A stretch of DNA of 52,634 bases from Bacteroidales bacterium. Its GTDB lineage: Bacteria > Bacteroidota > Bacteroidia > Bacteroidales > F082. Location: assembly GCA_017561025.1 (NCBI GenBank), contig JAFZDU010000043.1, positions 1 to 52,634 on the forward strand. Reading direction: 5' to 3'. Both the position numbers and the translations under genes were made by a program. The notes beneath the pieces are model-generated. The model was not told where the DNA came from, made no database searches, and saw nothing but the letters and a program-made list of their open reading frames with translations. This document shows, piece by piece, positions 32,796 to 42,064 of this stretch (position 1 is its first letter; each line of letters starts with the position of its first letter).

Positions 32796-34112
32796 TCAAT
32801 TCAAAATATAGTCAAGGATTTTTCTATAGAGAGTAATCCATCCTTCCCAACGTTTTTCCCCCGATAAAGTTTCATTATGCCATAAAAGAATAAATGTTCC
32901 GTTAACTTTCTTCACCTCATCGATGAGTTTCTTGGCTTTCTCGTACGACTCACGGACATCGAGGTCGAGGTAGTCGCGCATTGTTCCATCCATCAATGCG
33001 AAAGGATGTATCTTGAGTTTAGTCTTGGTGTCGTTTTCCAGGTCGAAGAAATGGAAGGTATCGGCAAAGCCAGCTCTGAATCCGGCCTGCGACGCATAGC
33101 CCATGGTATAGTCGTCGGTGATATCCAGCTCAAGCAGAATCTGATAGCTGGAAGGCAGACTCAGCCGCAGGAAATGCTGACGGCTTATCGTCACTTCTCT
33201 ATTGAGCACTTCTGACAATCGGCTTATCTCTTCCTTGATGACATCTTTTTTCAGATATGAAGAAAAAGAAGGATGTATCCCTACGAGAGCATAATCTCCA
33301 AGATGTTTGATAAGATGCTGGAAGTTTTTGTTTCTTATGGATATATTCTTGTCGTTGGTATTATAATCGCCGCAAAGAATAAAATACAAAGGTTTAAGTT
33401 TAAGTTCTTTCTGCAATTCTATCTGATAGTCGAAAGTGTCAAAAGGATCCATCCTCTTATTACGCAAAACCTCCCATCTTTCCTTTATCTCTTCTTTATC
33501 CATTCGGAGCAGGTCTCTGAAAAAAGCCAATGATGTCCTGAAAAGGCCCTTGTTCTTATATGCCCAAGCTGCATCGATATCGTAGGTAGGGACGAATTTG
33601 AATGTCTTTTTCCTTATATGAATCTCAGGATATAAATCCTTTATCTCCTTGGCGAGTTCCTTTGCCCATACATTAATAATAGGGGTCTCCATAACTTCCA
33701 TTTTATACAATATGGAATCATGTGGCTGGAATCTATTATAATGATCGCTTACGTGAGGAAGATATTCTTCATAACGGCTTATGATATAGAACGAAGCTGC
33801 GAATACATCAAAAGGAAAAAGCGACTTATCGTTGAACACAGGATATATAGCCTTGGAATCTTTATAGTTACATATCTTCACATCCTGATCTGCGATGTCA
33901 CGTTCAAAGAGAAGCTTCACCGCTTGCTGGAATATACCAGGTTCTTCTTCAAGAGGAGACTTGTCATAATGCAGGCGCGGACCTTGGTACGACAAATACT
34001 TATCCACTTCAGTAGTGAATTTGAAATCTATACCAAGCTCATCTTTAAGCAACAGTTCAAAAATATAGAATAATCTGTTGGTTATCTTAGACACTAATAT
34101 CAGCATTTCCAT
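32796..34112 (-). CDS. Polysaccharide deacetylase-like protein
   Basis: 438 residues. The centre carries a NodB-type Asp pair (FVPTYDIDAAW) and later LVGIHPSFSSY and FILLWHNETLSG, which provide the His residues expected for a metal site. The first ~150 residues (FKFTTEVDKYLSYQGPRLHY, FDVFAASFYIISRYEEYL) are a separate conserved N-terminal domain. No signal peptide is evident, so it likely acts in the cytoplasm. It heads an apparent operon with the GNAT-like transferase and SNF transporter. Substrate unknown. Confidence 0.78.
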   Translation of the reverse strand: MEMLILVSKITNRLFYIFELLLKDELGIDFKFTTEVDKYLSYQGPRLHYDKSPLEEEPGIFQQAVKLLFERDIADQDVKICNYKDSKAIYPVFNDKSLFPFDVFAASFYIISRYEEYLPHVSDHYNRFQPHDSILYKMEVMETPIINVWAKELAKEIKDLYPEIHIRKKTFKFVPTYDIDAAWAYKNKGLFRTSLAFFRDLLRMDKEEIKERWEVLRNKRMDPFDTFDYQIELQKELKLKPLYFILCGDYNTNDKNISIRNKNFQHLIKHLGDYALVGIHPSFSSYLKKDVIKEEISRLSEVLNREVTISRQHFLRLSLPSSYQILLELDITDDYTMGYASQAGFRAGFADTFHFFDLENDTKTKLKIHPFALMDGTMRDYLDLDVRESYEKAKKLIDEVKKVNGTFILLWHNETLSGEKRWEGWITLYRKILDYILN

Positions 34113-34149
34113 AAGTCCTCTTTCGTTTTTTTATAATATATTCCAGTTG

Positions 34150-34157
34150 CAAATTTA
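34150..34157 (-). promoter_or_regulatory. Promoter -7 box for the deacetylase operon
   Basis: TAAATTTG on the minus strand, 37 bases before the ATG at 34112. Confidence 0.6.
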
Positions 34158-34256
34158 ACACATAAATCGATTTATGTAAAGTTAAAAATTGTTAAAAATG
34201 CATTTGCAATGAACATTAGTTTTCCGTCTATGTTTAAGCTAACAAAAATAACATTT

Positions 34257-34835
34257 ATGAAAACATACGATTTATACGACCGCGCCATGGAGCCTGTCAG
34301 ACATTGGTGGATGTATCTGATTATCGGCGTATTGGCTTTTATTTTAGGAGTGTTCATGCTGACAAGTCCGACCATCACTTATGAATTGATGACACTGCTG
34401 TTAGGCCTAGCCCTTATGGTTTTCGGTATCATCGAGCTTATAGTAGGTCTTTTCAGCAGGAATATTTTCGTGTCACGTGCAGCAGTGCTCATCGGAGCCA
34501 TACTTAACATCGTATTAGGCATTCTTCTTGCTGCGAACCCTGGCATCGCTGCACTCACATTACCGCTCATCCTAGGCATGTGGATGCTCTACCAAAGCTT
34601 CATGATAATAAGCTATGCAGGCGACCTCAAAGGTTTCAAGGTAAAAGGATACGGACTCACACTCTTCTGCGGAATTGTACTCCTCATCCTCGCCATACTC
34701 ATACTACTCCGCCCTGTGACAATAGGAATGATGACAGTGGCAATCTACATCGCTCTATCGTTCATCATATACGGATTGTCGGAAATCGTTTCTGCATTCA
34801 GACTTAAATCTATACACAACGAAATCAACTATTAA
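34257..34835 (+). CDS. HdeD/DUF308-family membrane protein
   Basis: 192 residues from the ATG at 34257; a start at 34209 would add 16 residues. Six membrane helices in three hairpins, with the DUF308 repeat (WWMYLIIGVLAFILGVFMLTSP, GAILNIVLGILLAANPG, CGIVLLILAILILLRP) visible three times. Escherichia coli HdeD of this family supports acid resistance; for Bacteroidota relatives no role is established. A strong terminator hairpin follows about 40 bases after the stop, so it is likely a single-gene transcript. Confidence 0.88.
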   Translation: MKTYDLYDRAMEPVRHWWMYLIIGVLAFILGVFMLTSPTITYELMTLLLGLALMVFGIIELIVGLFSRNIFVSRAAVLIGAILNIVLGILLAANPGIAALTLPLILGMWMLYQSFMIISYAGDLKGFKVKGYGLTLFCGIVLLILAILILLRPVTIGMMTVAIYIALSFIIYGLSEIVSAFRLKSIHNEINY

Positions 34836-34875
34836 TCAATAAAACCATAATGACAAAAGTCCGGAGTTGTCTAAC

Positions 34876-34935
34876 AAGTGAAGTGAACCCCAAAGTTTTT
34901 GTCCAAACTTTGGGGTTCACTTCACTTTTTTTTGT
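34876..34935 (+). terminator. Very stable terminator after the DUF308 gene
   Basis: A perfect 23-bp stem (34876-34898 with 34905-34927) and a six-base loop TTGTCC, followed by a T-run. Unusually long for an intrinsic terminator. Confidence 0.85.
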
Positions 34936-34954
34936 TAAACGTCCTCTTTATTTT

Positions 34955-34973
34955 GGACGCATTCGATGCGTCC
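34955..34973. repeat. REP-like palindrome GGACGCAT-TCG-ATGCGTCC
   Basis: An 8-bp perfect hairpin followed by CTACA, with TGTAGG further on at 35001-35006. The phrase recalls short palindromic elements ending in GCGTCCCTACA that are scattered in many bacterial genomes. Confidence 0.55.
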
Positions 34974-35006
34974 CTACAAAATCTTGCGGGACAAAAAATC
35001 TGTAGG

Positions 35007-35040
35007 AGGCCGTCTAAAACTTGTTAGACAGCCTTTTTTC
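35007..35040 (+). terminator. Second terminator-like hairpin before the C25 protease
   Basis: AGGC-C-GTCTAA / TTAGAC-A-GCCT with a six-base loop and a T6 run. Its right arm can instead pair with TGTCTAACAAGT at 34868-34879. Confidence 0.65.
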
Positions 35041-35064
35041 TTTAGGATATATCTAAAAAAAACA

Positions 35065-35072
35065 TATATTTG
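35065..35072 (+). promoter_or_regulatory. Promoter -7 box for the first C25 protease
   Basis: TATATTTG, 28 bases before the ATG at 35101. It shows the longer frame from 34966 is not the real start. Confidence 0.72.
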
Positions 35073-35100
35073 TCATCATAATTTTATAATCATTTACAAT

Positions 35101-38100
35101 ATGAAAAAGTCTGTTATCATATTATTTTTCTCAATGCTTTTCATAAAGCTCAACGCCCAGACAGTTGAAAAGACATACAGTTTCAGCGAACCTGAAATCG
35201 TCAATATCGACGGTTACTACCAGATCAAGTTTCAAGGCAGCAACCAATATGCTGAAGCAGGACACCCTAGCCTTCCTTATCAAGCGGTAAGCCTTATGCT
35301 GCCGATGGGATGCGAAGCAGAGTCGGTGGAATTAGAGTTCCTCGACTATACAGAAATAGACGGCAGCTACATTCTTTATCCATACCAGCAAGCTGTCCCT
35401 TATTCCAAAGTCGACAAGTTCAAGTTCGAAAAGAACGAACATATATATTCATCAAGAGGCACATATCCTTCAAGAAGCCATAACGACGTCACTACTCATT
35501 ATCTCAACGGATATTCATTCGCCTTCCTCAACTTCACCCCTATCCAATATATTCCTTCAGAAGGAAAAATAAAATATGCTCAGAAAGTCAAGGTAAGAAT
35601 CAAAACTGCTAATGAAAGAGAAGACCGTTCTTCAATGTTATGGAACACTCCTTATTTAACTCAAAGTGTCAACAGTCTGGCTCAAAATCCAGAGATGATT
35701 TCTTCTTATAAATCGAGAAAAAGCAGCTTGCCGAATTATGAGATTCTCGTCATTACCGCAGAAGAATATCTGTCTGGTTTCGATGAATATGTTGAACATT
35801 ATAACAGCATGGGCTACCGCACAAGAGTCACAACTCTTGAAAATATCTACAATCAAGTTGGCGGTGTCGACAAACAAGACCAGATAAGAAACTACATCAT
35901 CGACGAATATCAGACTAATGGCATCATGATGGTCATGCTTGGAGGTGACGTAAACGTTGTTCCTTATCGTGGTTTGTATTGTATGGTAAGTGAGGATTAT
36001 ATCGACGAAGGAATTCCTGCTGATATGTATTATGCCTGTCTCGACGGCAACTGGAACGATAACGGCAACGACTATTGGGGCGAGTGGTTCGAGTCGGACC
36101 TGCTTCCTGAGATAGGAGTAGCACGTCTTCCTTTCGCTAATGCTACAGAACAGCATAACATGATTCACAAGACATTGTCGTATCAGAGAGAACCTATCAT
36201 GGGTGAATTTCGCGACATCGTTTTAGGAAGTGAAATCATGGACGACACCCCGACATACGGAGGCGACTTCCTTGAACTTATCATCGGAAAATGCGACGAA
36301 CATGGATACGGAACCATCGGCATACCGGAAGACTACAACTTCACACGCATATATGCAGAACACGACACATGGAGCGGAGAGAACCTGGCAAAAGCCATCA
36401 ACTTAGGCACTCAGTATGTCCATCATGCCGGCCACGCCAACTCCGATTTCGTGGCAGGATGGTATCTCAAAGACATCACTAACGACAACTTTAAAGACGT
36501 CAACGGCATAGACCACAACTACACATTCTTCCACTCTCACGGATGCATTTGCGGTTCCTTCGACGTTGACTGCATCATAGAAAGAATGGTCAAGATTGAA
36601 AACTTCTGCGTTGCCGCCTCTGGCAACTCACGATATGGATGGTACTGCCCTGGCGGCTGGGATGGTCCGGCAGTGCATCTTCACAGAGAACTCGTCGACG
36701 CTCAATATACCGACAAGCTTAACAATCTCGCCATGTCACTCAGAGAATCCAAGATACAGACAGCTCCAATAGTAGGCAACTTCGACGCTACACGATGGAA
36801 CGTATACGACCTCAACGTGCTCGGCGACGGCGCAGCTCCTTTATGGCTCGACGAACCTTTCATGACAAACATAGAATGTGAATCGTATATCATATCTGGC
36901 ACTGAAAGCCTGAAAGTGACAGTGACCGACGAATCGGGAAAACCAATGGAAGGATTCCGCTGCAGCTATTTTTCAAACGACAACAAACTTGTCGGCATCG
37001 CAGTAACCGACAAAGACGGAAATGCAGAGATAACATTCGAATCAGCATTGTCTGAATCCGGCCACGCACAGCTTATAGTCACAGGACCTAACGCATTCCC
37101 TAATACAAAAGAGCTGATAGTTTATCACGCCGACACTCCTTTCGTCATAATGGACAGCTATTCCATCAACGACAACGACGGACAGATTGACTATTCAGAG
37201 AACCATATTATGAACATGTCTTTCAAAAATGTTGGCGACAACAATGCCAACAGCATAAATGCGACTCTCACTTGCGACAAAACAGAATATATCAACATCA
37301 CTAATGCAAACGTCAGCATAGGCAATGTTGATTTGAATAATATAGTCGACATAGAAAACGCCTTCGCCTTCACAGTATGCGACAGCGTTCCTGACAACAC
37401 AAAAGCGAGATTCTTTGTCACATGCAATGATGGAACCGACACCTGGGAAAGCAAGTTCGATGTCGTCATCAGCGCGCCAGAATTGGAAATTGTCAACCCT
37501 AATGGCATGGAACTTAATCCTGGAGATGTAGCTACATTAGAATTTACAGTCGTCAATAAAGGCGGCAGCGACGCCAATAACATAGTCTTCTCGATATTCC
37601 CTCCAGATGAAATAGAGATAGACCAGAAGGTATTCAACATACCAAGCATGGCAGCCGGAGAAGAAACGACAATAGAATTGACATTAACAGTTTCTGAAGA
37701 CGCTTTATATGGTATAGCATATGAAATGCCAACGGCAGTCTATTCCGGAAAATATATCACAAGAGACAGCTATGCTGTTGCTATAGGCGTTGTTACTGAA
37801 GACTTCGAGACCGGCGACTTCTCCAAATTCGATTGGAAGACCAACATCACATCATGGAACGTAGTCGCAAACGAGGCATACGAAGGTCAATATTGCGCCA
37901 GATCGATGAGCATTAGCGATCAGTCATCTTCTGCTCTTAAAATCACCATTGATGCAAGAGTGGATACTGAAATCAGTTTTTACAAGAAGGTATCATCTGA
38001 ATCAAACTACGACTTCCTTGAATTCTATATCGATGATCAGATAACAAATGCATGGTCGGGAGAAGTGGATTGGTCTTTAGAAAAATATTCTTTAAATAAA

Positions 38101-38457
38101 GGTATGCACACTTTGAAATGGGTTTATACTAAAGATGTTTCTTATAATAGCGGACAAGACTGCGCATGGGTGGATAACATCAAACTGCCTCCTGTATCCA
38201 CAATCGTAGATGTTGAAGCTCTCGAAGAAAAGAAAATCGAGATATATCCTAATCCAAGTCATGGCATCTTTAATGTCATGCTCAACGACTTGAACAGCAG
38301 TGTCACAATCTATAATACAATGGGACAGATTGTATATCAGAAGTCAGACCTTACAAACGACATAGAAATAAATCTTGGTGATATGACTCCATCATTATAT
38401 TTCATCAATATTAAAAACTCAGAGATTGACCACACTGAAAAGATAGTGATCAGATAA
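35101..38457 (+). CDS. C25 (gingipain-type) cysteine protease with T9SS sorting domain
   Basis: 1118 residues. In order: signal peptide (to ~NAQ), a propeptide-like region (~20-215), a C25 catalytic domain (~225-610) with catalytic His445 in HHAGHAN and Cys482 in SHGCICGSF, an Ig-like strand region, CARDB-like repeats (ELNPGDVATLEFTVVNKG), a jelly-roll-like domain (DFETGDFSKFDW...GQDCAWVDNIKLP), and a C-terminal type A sorting domain (IYPNPSHGIFNV...GQIVYQ...SLYFINIKN...KIVIR). It should be secreted through the type IX system and fixed to or released from the surface. It faces a full-length paralogue tail to tail. Substrate specificity (Arg, Lys or other) cannot be read. Confidence 0.93.
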   Translation: MKKSVIILFFSMLFIKLNAQTVEKTYSFSEPEIVNIDGYYQIKFQGSNQYAEAGHPSLPYQAVSLMLPMGCEAESVELEFLDYTEIDGSYILYPYQQAVPYSKVDKFKFEKNEHIYSSRGTYPSRSHNDVTTHYLNGYSFAFLNFTPIQYIPSEGKIKYAQKVKVRIKTANEREDRSSMLWNTPYLTQSVNSLAQNPEMISSYKSRKSSLPNYEILVITAEEYLSGFDEYVEHYNSMGYRTRVTTLENIYNQVGGVDKQDQIRNYIIDEYQTNGIMMVMLGGDVNVVPYRGLYCMVSEDYIDEGIPADMYYACLDGNWNDNGNDYWGEWFESDLLPEIGVARLPFANATEQHNMIHKTLSYQREPIMGEFRDIVLGSEIMDDTPTYGGDFLELIIGKCDEHGYGTIGIPEDYNFTRIYAEHDTWSGENLAKAINLGTQYVHHAGHANSDFVAGWYLKDITNDNFKDVNGIDHNYTFFHSHGCICGSFDVDCIIERMVKIENFCVAASGNSRYGWYCPGGWDGPAVHLHRELVDAQYTDKLNNLAMSLRESKIQTAPIVGNFDATRWNVYDLNVLGDGAAPLWLDEPFMTNIECESYIISGTESLKVTVTDESGKPMEGFRCSYFSNDNKLVGIAVTDKDGNAEITFESALSESGHAQLIVTGPNAFPNTKELIVYHADTPFVIMDSYSINDNDGQIDYSENHIMNMSFKNVGDNNANSINATLTCDKTEYINITNANVSIGNVDLNNIVDIENAFAFTVCDSVPDNTKARFFVTCNDGTDTWESKFDVVISAPELEIVNPNGMELNPGDVATLEFTVVNKGGSDANNIVFSIFPPDEIEIDQKVFNIPSMAAGEETTIELTLTVSEDALYGIAYEMPTAVYSGKYITRDSYAVAIGVVTEDFETGDFSKFDWKTNITSWNVVANEAYEGQYCARSMSISDQSSSALKITIDARVDTEISFYKKVSSESNYDFLEFYIDDQITNAWSGEVDWSLEKYSLNKGMHTLKWVYTKDVSYNSGQDCAWVDNIKLPPVSTIVDVEALEEKKIEIYPNPSHGIFNVMLNDLNSSVTIYNTMGQIVYQKSDLTNDIEINLGDMTPSLYFINIKNSEIDHTEKIVIR

Positions 38458-38475
38458 AAAGTTTACGACAAAACA

Positions 38476-38516
38476 AAAACGGCGGTGTCTCATATTGAAA
38501 CGACCGCCGTTTTTTT
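38476..38516. terminator. Bidirectional terminator between the two C25 protease genes
   Basis: AAAACGGCGGT / ACCGCCGTTTT, 11 bp with a 16-base loop; T8 follows on the plus strand and TTTTGTTTTG on the minus strand. Confidence 0.85.
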
Positions 38517-38531
38517 TATTGGCATTATCTC

Positions 38532-41500
38532 TTATTTGACAATGACTTTTTCAGTGATATTCATTTCAGAATTCTTGATGTTAACGAAGTATAATCCTGA
38601 ATTGATGTTGTCGAGTCTTATCTCAGTCTTGTCGCTTAAGCCTGCATTGCGATAGACCACTTGTCCCATAGCGTTGTATACTGTCACTTCGCTTTCCCTA
38701 TTGCCAAGTTCAATGTTAAACACACCTTTGTTAGGGTTAGGATAAATTGCCAAGTTTTGCTCTACCTCAGTCTCTACACTGACGATAACTGCTGTTGGAG
38801 GGAATTTGATATTGTCGATCCAAACACAGTCTTCGCCTTCATCATATCCATAGTCTTTTTCATATTCCCATCTTAAAGTATGTGTTCCAGCTGTCAATGT
38901 ATATGTCTCTTTTGACCATCCGAGTTCGCCCGACCATGAGCCTTTCTTGCTATTATTGACATAGAAGTTAAAGAAGTCGTAACTCAATTCAGTTGACACT
39001 TTTTTGTAGAATGTTATCTCTGAGTCTTGTTTTACGTCAACAACTATTTTCAATCTTGTAGTGCTACTGCCGCCGATATCTCCCGACTTGACAGAATATT
39101 GTCCTTCATAAACCTGGTCTGTAGCTATGGTCCAGTCTGCATCACCCTCAAATTCCCAGTTGTAGGCAGAGAAGTCGCCTGTTTCAAAACCTTCTGTAAT
39201 GCTGCCGATGGTGAATGGATAAGAACTTGTTGTGATGTAATTTCCAGAATAAGCCGCTATTATCATTTCGTATGCTACTCCTATTTCTGCATCATCCTTT
39301 ACTGCGAAGGTGAAATCGACTGAGGAGTTTGCACCTGCATCCAGGGTATTGATATAGAATATATCTTCTTCCACTGTTGTCTCAGGGAATGAGCAGAACA
39401 CTCTGAACACAGTGTTAGCAGCAGCGCTGTTGCCTTTGTTGACCACGTTGAACTGAATTGTTGCGGTCTCGCCTGGATTTACTTCAGTTGCTGATGGATT
39501 CAAGATTTCCAATTCTGGCGCATAAATCTTTGTATTGAATTTGCTTGTCCATGTTTCATTGCCGTCGCTACATGTGATGACAAATCTAACATCAGTATTG
39601 TTAGGGACATTGTCGCTCACCTTGAATGAGAATGCGTCTTCTATCGTGATGTTTGAATTAGCATTGACATTTCCGATGTTTGCGCTTGCGTTTGTAATTT
39701 CAATGTATTCAGGTTTGTCGGTTGACAATGTTGCCGTTACGTTTTCTGCATTAACAGTACCGACATTAGCAAATGTCATATTCATTGTCATTGCCTCATT
39801 ATAATCGATTTGGTTGTTGTCGTCGTTCAATACATATTCATTATAGACAACGTATGCCGCATTGTTAGGAAGAGCGGCTACATCCAAGACTGCTGGATAA
39901 GCGTTAAGGCCCAAGACATAAAGTTTCATATCTCCCACCATATTAAGTCCGCCTTCGAATGTTATTTCTGCCACACCGTTTTCGTCTGTCGCAGCAAAAC
40001 CAATTACTTCGTCATCGAACACTATGCTGCAGCGGAAACCTTTTTGCACTTTGCCGTTATTGTCTTTAACGACGACTTCCATTGAAGAAGAACCTAATAA
40101 TATTTCACTTGGATATTGGATGTTAGCTTCGTAAGGTTCATCGAGCCATGGTCTTACTGCCACGTCGCCCAAGACGTTCAAGTCGTAGAAATTCCATCGG
40201 AGAGCGCCTTCTTCCCATTGGCCGGGAGCGTTGACGAAAGGAGCTGTCTGACATTTAGCATCTGAGAATTGCATTCCGAGGAATGGGATACGGTCGTTAT
40301 ATTGAGCGTCTACCATTTCTCTATGGAGGTGAGCTGCAGGTCCTTCTGTCTGGCCTTCATTGAACCATCCGTAACGGGAGTTACCTATTGCAGCTACTGC
40401 GAAGTTCTGTATTGAAACCATTCTCTCCATGATGCAGTCGTCTTCAAAAGAACCGCATACACAGCCATGAGAGTGGAAGAAGGTATAATTGTGGTCAACG
40501 CCGTTAGCACCGCTGAAGTTAGAGTCGGTGATATCGCTGTTATACCATTCAGCAACGGTATTTGTATTAGCATGTCCTACGTGTTGAACATATTGAACAC
40601 CTTCGTTGATAGTGTTTCTTAATTTTGTTGGTCCCCAATTGCCATCTTCAGCATAATGACGGATAAAGTTATAGTCTTCAGGAATACCTATTGTTGTGTA
40701 GCCGTTGTCGTCGTGTTCTCCGATAAGAAGTTCGAGATAGTCGCTGCCGTAAGTTTCCGGATTTTCGTAGAGCCATTCGCCTCCCATCGCTACTGTTCTG
40801 AACTCGCCCAGTACAGGTTCACGTTGATATTTCAAAGTCTTGTTAATCATATTGGCCTGCTTAGAAGCATTATCGAACGACATACGTGCTATGCCTATTT
40901 CAGGGAGAAGGTCGTCTTCACCGATTTCGCCCCATTTGGTATTGTTGTTGTCGTTCCATGTTCCGTCGAGAGCGCTGAAATACAAGTCAGCGGGAATGTT
41001 GCTGTCGGTATAAACGCTGCTGCTCTGAACTGTCGCATACAATCCGCGGTAAGGAACGATATTGACATCGCCGCCAATCAACACCATAATGATACCGTTT
41101 TCACTATATTCCTGAATGATATAATTACGTATCTTTTCCTGGTTGTCGACACCTTGAGCTGATGAGTAAATCTGATCTATTGTAACAATTCTGTTGCGTA
41201 CGCCTATGCTCTCATAATATTCCATATATTCCTTGAAGCCCTCCACATAAGCCTCACCTGTGATAATCAGCATATCGTATGCGCTAAGGTTTCTGCCTCT
41301 TGTCTTATATGTTTCAATCATTTCAGGATTGTCGGCCAATGACTTGACTCTGTCATTAATATAAGGTGTGTTCCATATCATCACTGAATTATCATTCTTT
41401 GCTGAAGTAATGGTGACTTTTACTGTTGCTGTCTTTGCATACAACACCTTTCCTGATGATGGCTCGTATTGTACCGGAGTGAAGGAGGTGAATGCAAAAG

Positions 41501-41915
41501 CATGTCCGTTGAGATATTGTGTTGTCAACACTCCATGATTTTCTTTTGGATAAATGCCTTTTGATGAATAGAGTTCTTCATTTTTCACGAAAGCCTTACG
41601 TTCTGGCTTTGAATATGGACGAGATGCCTGATATGGGAAAAGCTGGCTATCTAATGTTATCTCTTCAAAATCAGAAAGGATGACTTCCACAGACTCAGCC
41701 TCTGCACCATACGGAAGCATGAGACTCACAGACTTATATGGCAACGAAGGATTACCCTCTACTGCAGTCTGCATACATCCTTTAAACTGAAGCTGACTAT
41801 AATCTTGAATTTTGTTAACTACAGGATTTTCAAAATGATAAGTATGCTCTATTGTTTGAGCTGACACTAATAGACTTATCATTGATAAGAATAGTAAAAA
41901 ACTGATCTTTTTCAT
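38532..41915 (-). CDS. C25 (gingipain-type) cysteine protease, second paralogue
   Basis: 1127 residues, aligned with the neighbour at 35101 over its whole length: signal peptide, propeptide, C25 domain with His448 (HVGHAN) and Cys485 (SHGCVCGSF), the same 37-residue His-Cys spacing, CARDB-like region (EVNPGETATIQFNVVNKG), jelly-roll-like domain and a T9SS sorting domain (IYPNPNKGVFNIEL...GLYFVNIKN...KVIVK). Both catalytic residues are kept, so this copy should also be active. The copies have drifted clearly in protein sequence, so the duplication is not recent. Own promoter box 34 bases upstream. Confidence 0.93.
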   Translation of the reverse strand: MKKISFLLFLSMISLLVSAQTIEHTYHFENPVVNKIQDYSQLQFKGCMQTAVEGNPSLPYKSVSLMLPYGAEAESVEVILSDFEEITLDSQLFPYQASRPYSKPERKAFVKNEELYSSKGIYPKENHGVLTTQYLNGHAFAFTSFTPVQYEPSSGKVLYAKTATVKVTITSAKNDNSVMIWNTPYINDRVKSLADNPEMIETYKTRGRNLSAYDMLIITGEAYVEGFKEYMEYYESIGVRNRIVTIDQIYSSAQGVDNQEKIRNYIIQEYSENGIIMVLIGGDVNIVPYRGLYATVQSSSVYTDSNIPADLYFSALDGTWNDNNNTKWGEIGEDDLLPEIGIARMSFDNASKQANMINKTLKYQREPVLGEFRTVAMGGEWLYENPETYGSDYLELLIGEHDDNGYTTIGIPEDYNFIRHYAEDGNWGPTKLRNTINEGVQYVQHVGHANTNTVAEWYNSDITDSNFSGANGVDHNYTFFHSHGCVCGSFEDDCIMERMVSIQNFAVAAIGNSRYGWFNEGQTEGPAAHLHREMVDAQYNDRIPFLGMQFSDAKCQTAPFVNAPGQWEEGALRWNFYDLNVLGDVAVRPWLDEPYEANIQYPSEILLGSSSMEVVVKDNNGKVQKGFRCSIVFDDEVIGFAATDENGVAEITFEGGLNMVGDMKLYVLGLNAYPAVLDVAALPNNAAYVVYNEYVLNDDNNQIDYNEAMTMNMTFANVGTVNAENVTATLSTDKPEYIEITNASANIGNVNANSNITIEDAFSFKVSDNVPNNTDVRFVITCSDGNETWTSKFNTKIYAPELEILNPSATEVNPGETATIQFNVVNKGNSAAANTVFRVFCSFPETTVEEDIFYINTLDAGANSSVDFTFAVKDDAEIGVAYEMIIAAYSGNYITTSSYPFTIGSITEGFETGDFSAYNWEFEGDADWTIATDQVYEGQYSVKSGDIGGSSTTRLKIVVDVKQDSEITFYKKVSTELSYDFFNFYVNNSKKGSWSGELGWSKETYTLTAGTHTLRWEYEKDYGYDEGEDCVWIDNIKFPPTAVIVSVETEVEQNLAIYPNPNKGVFNIELGNRESEVTVYNAMGQVVYRNAGLSDKTEIRLDNINSGLYFVNIKNSEMNITEKVIVK

Positions 41916-41949
41916 ATTATAATAATTTATGAGACAAAATTAATCGCCT

Positions 41950-41957
41950 CAAAGATA
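41950..41957 (-). promoter_or_regulatory. Promoter -7 box for the second C25 protease
   Basis: TATCTTTG on the minus strand, 34 bases before the ATG at 41915. Confidence 0.7.
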
Positions 41958-41997
41958 TGATTTTATTTATTATGGCAAAAAGTATTTTTCATAAAAA

Positions 41998-42031
41998 AAG
42001 TCGTGAAGAAAAATCATCTCCACGACTTTAG
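41998..42031 (-). terminator. Terminator after the APC permease
   Basis: AAGTCGTG / CACGACTT with T7 on the minus strand; nearly the same sequence as the omp28 terminator at 27684-27717. Confidence 0.88.
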
Positions 42032-42032
42032 T

Positions 42033-42058
42033 TCAAGGGCATTAGTTCAACAGACTGA
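42033..42058. repeat. Degenerate TTGAACTA repeat before the terminator
   Basis: On the minus strand TTGAACTAATGCCC and TTGAACTAAAG follow each other, matching the repeat at 27652-27690. Confidence 0.55.
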
Positions 42059-42064
42059 GCCTAA

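Noticed and set aside
34966-35100. N-terminal extension of the C25 protease from 34966
   Set aside because: It would translate the hairpin block and the promoter box and would place 45 residues before a clear signal peptide.
36291-36482. Arg/His-rich frame inside the C25 protease gene
   Set aside because: It is an alternative frame of a well-supported long gene, without its own promoter or domain.
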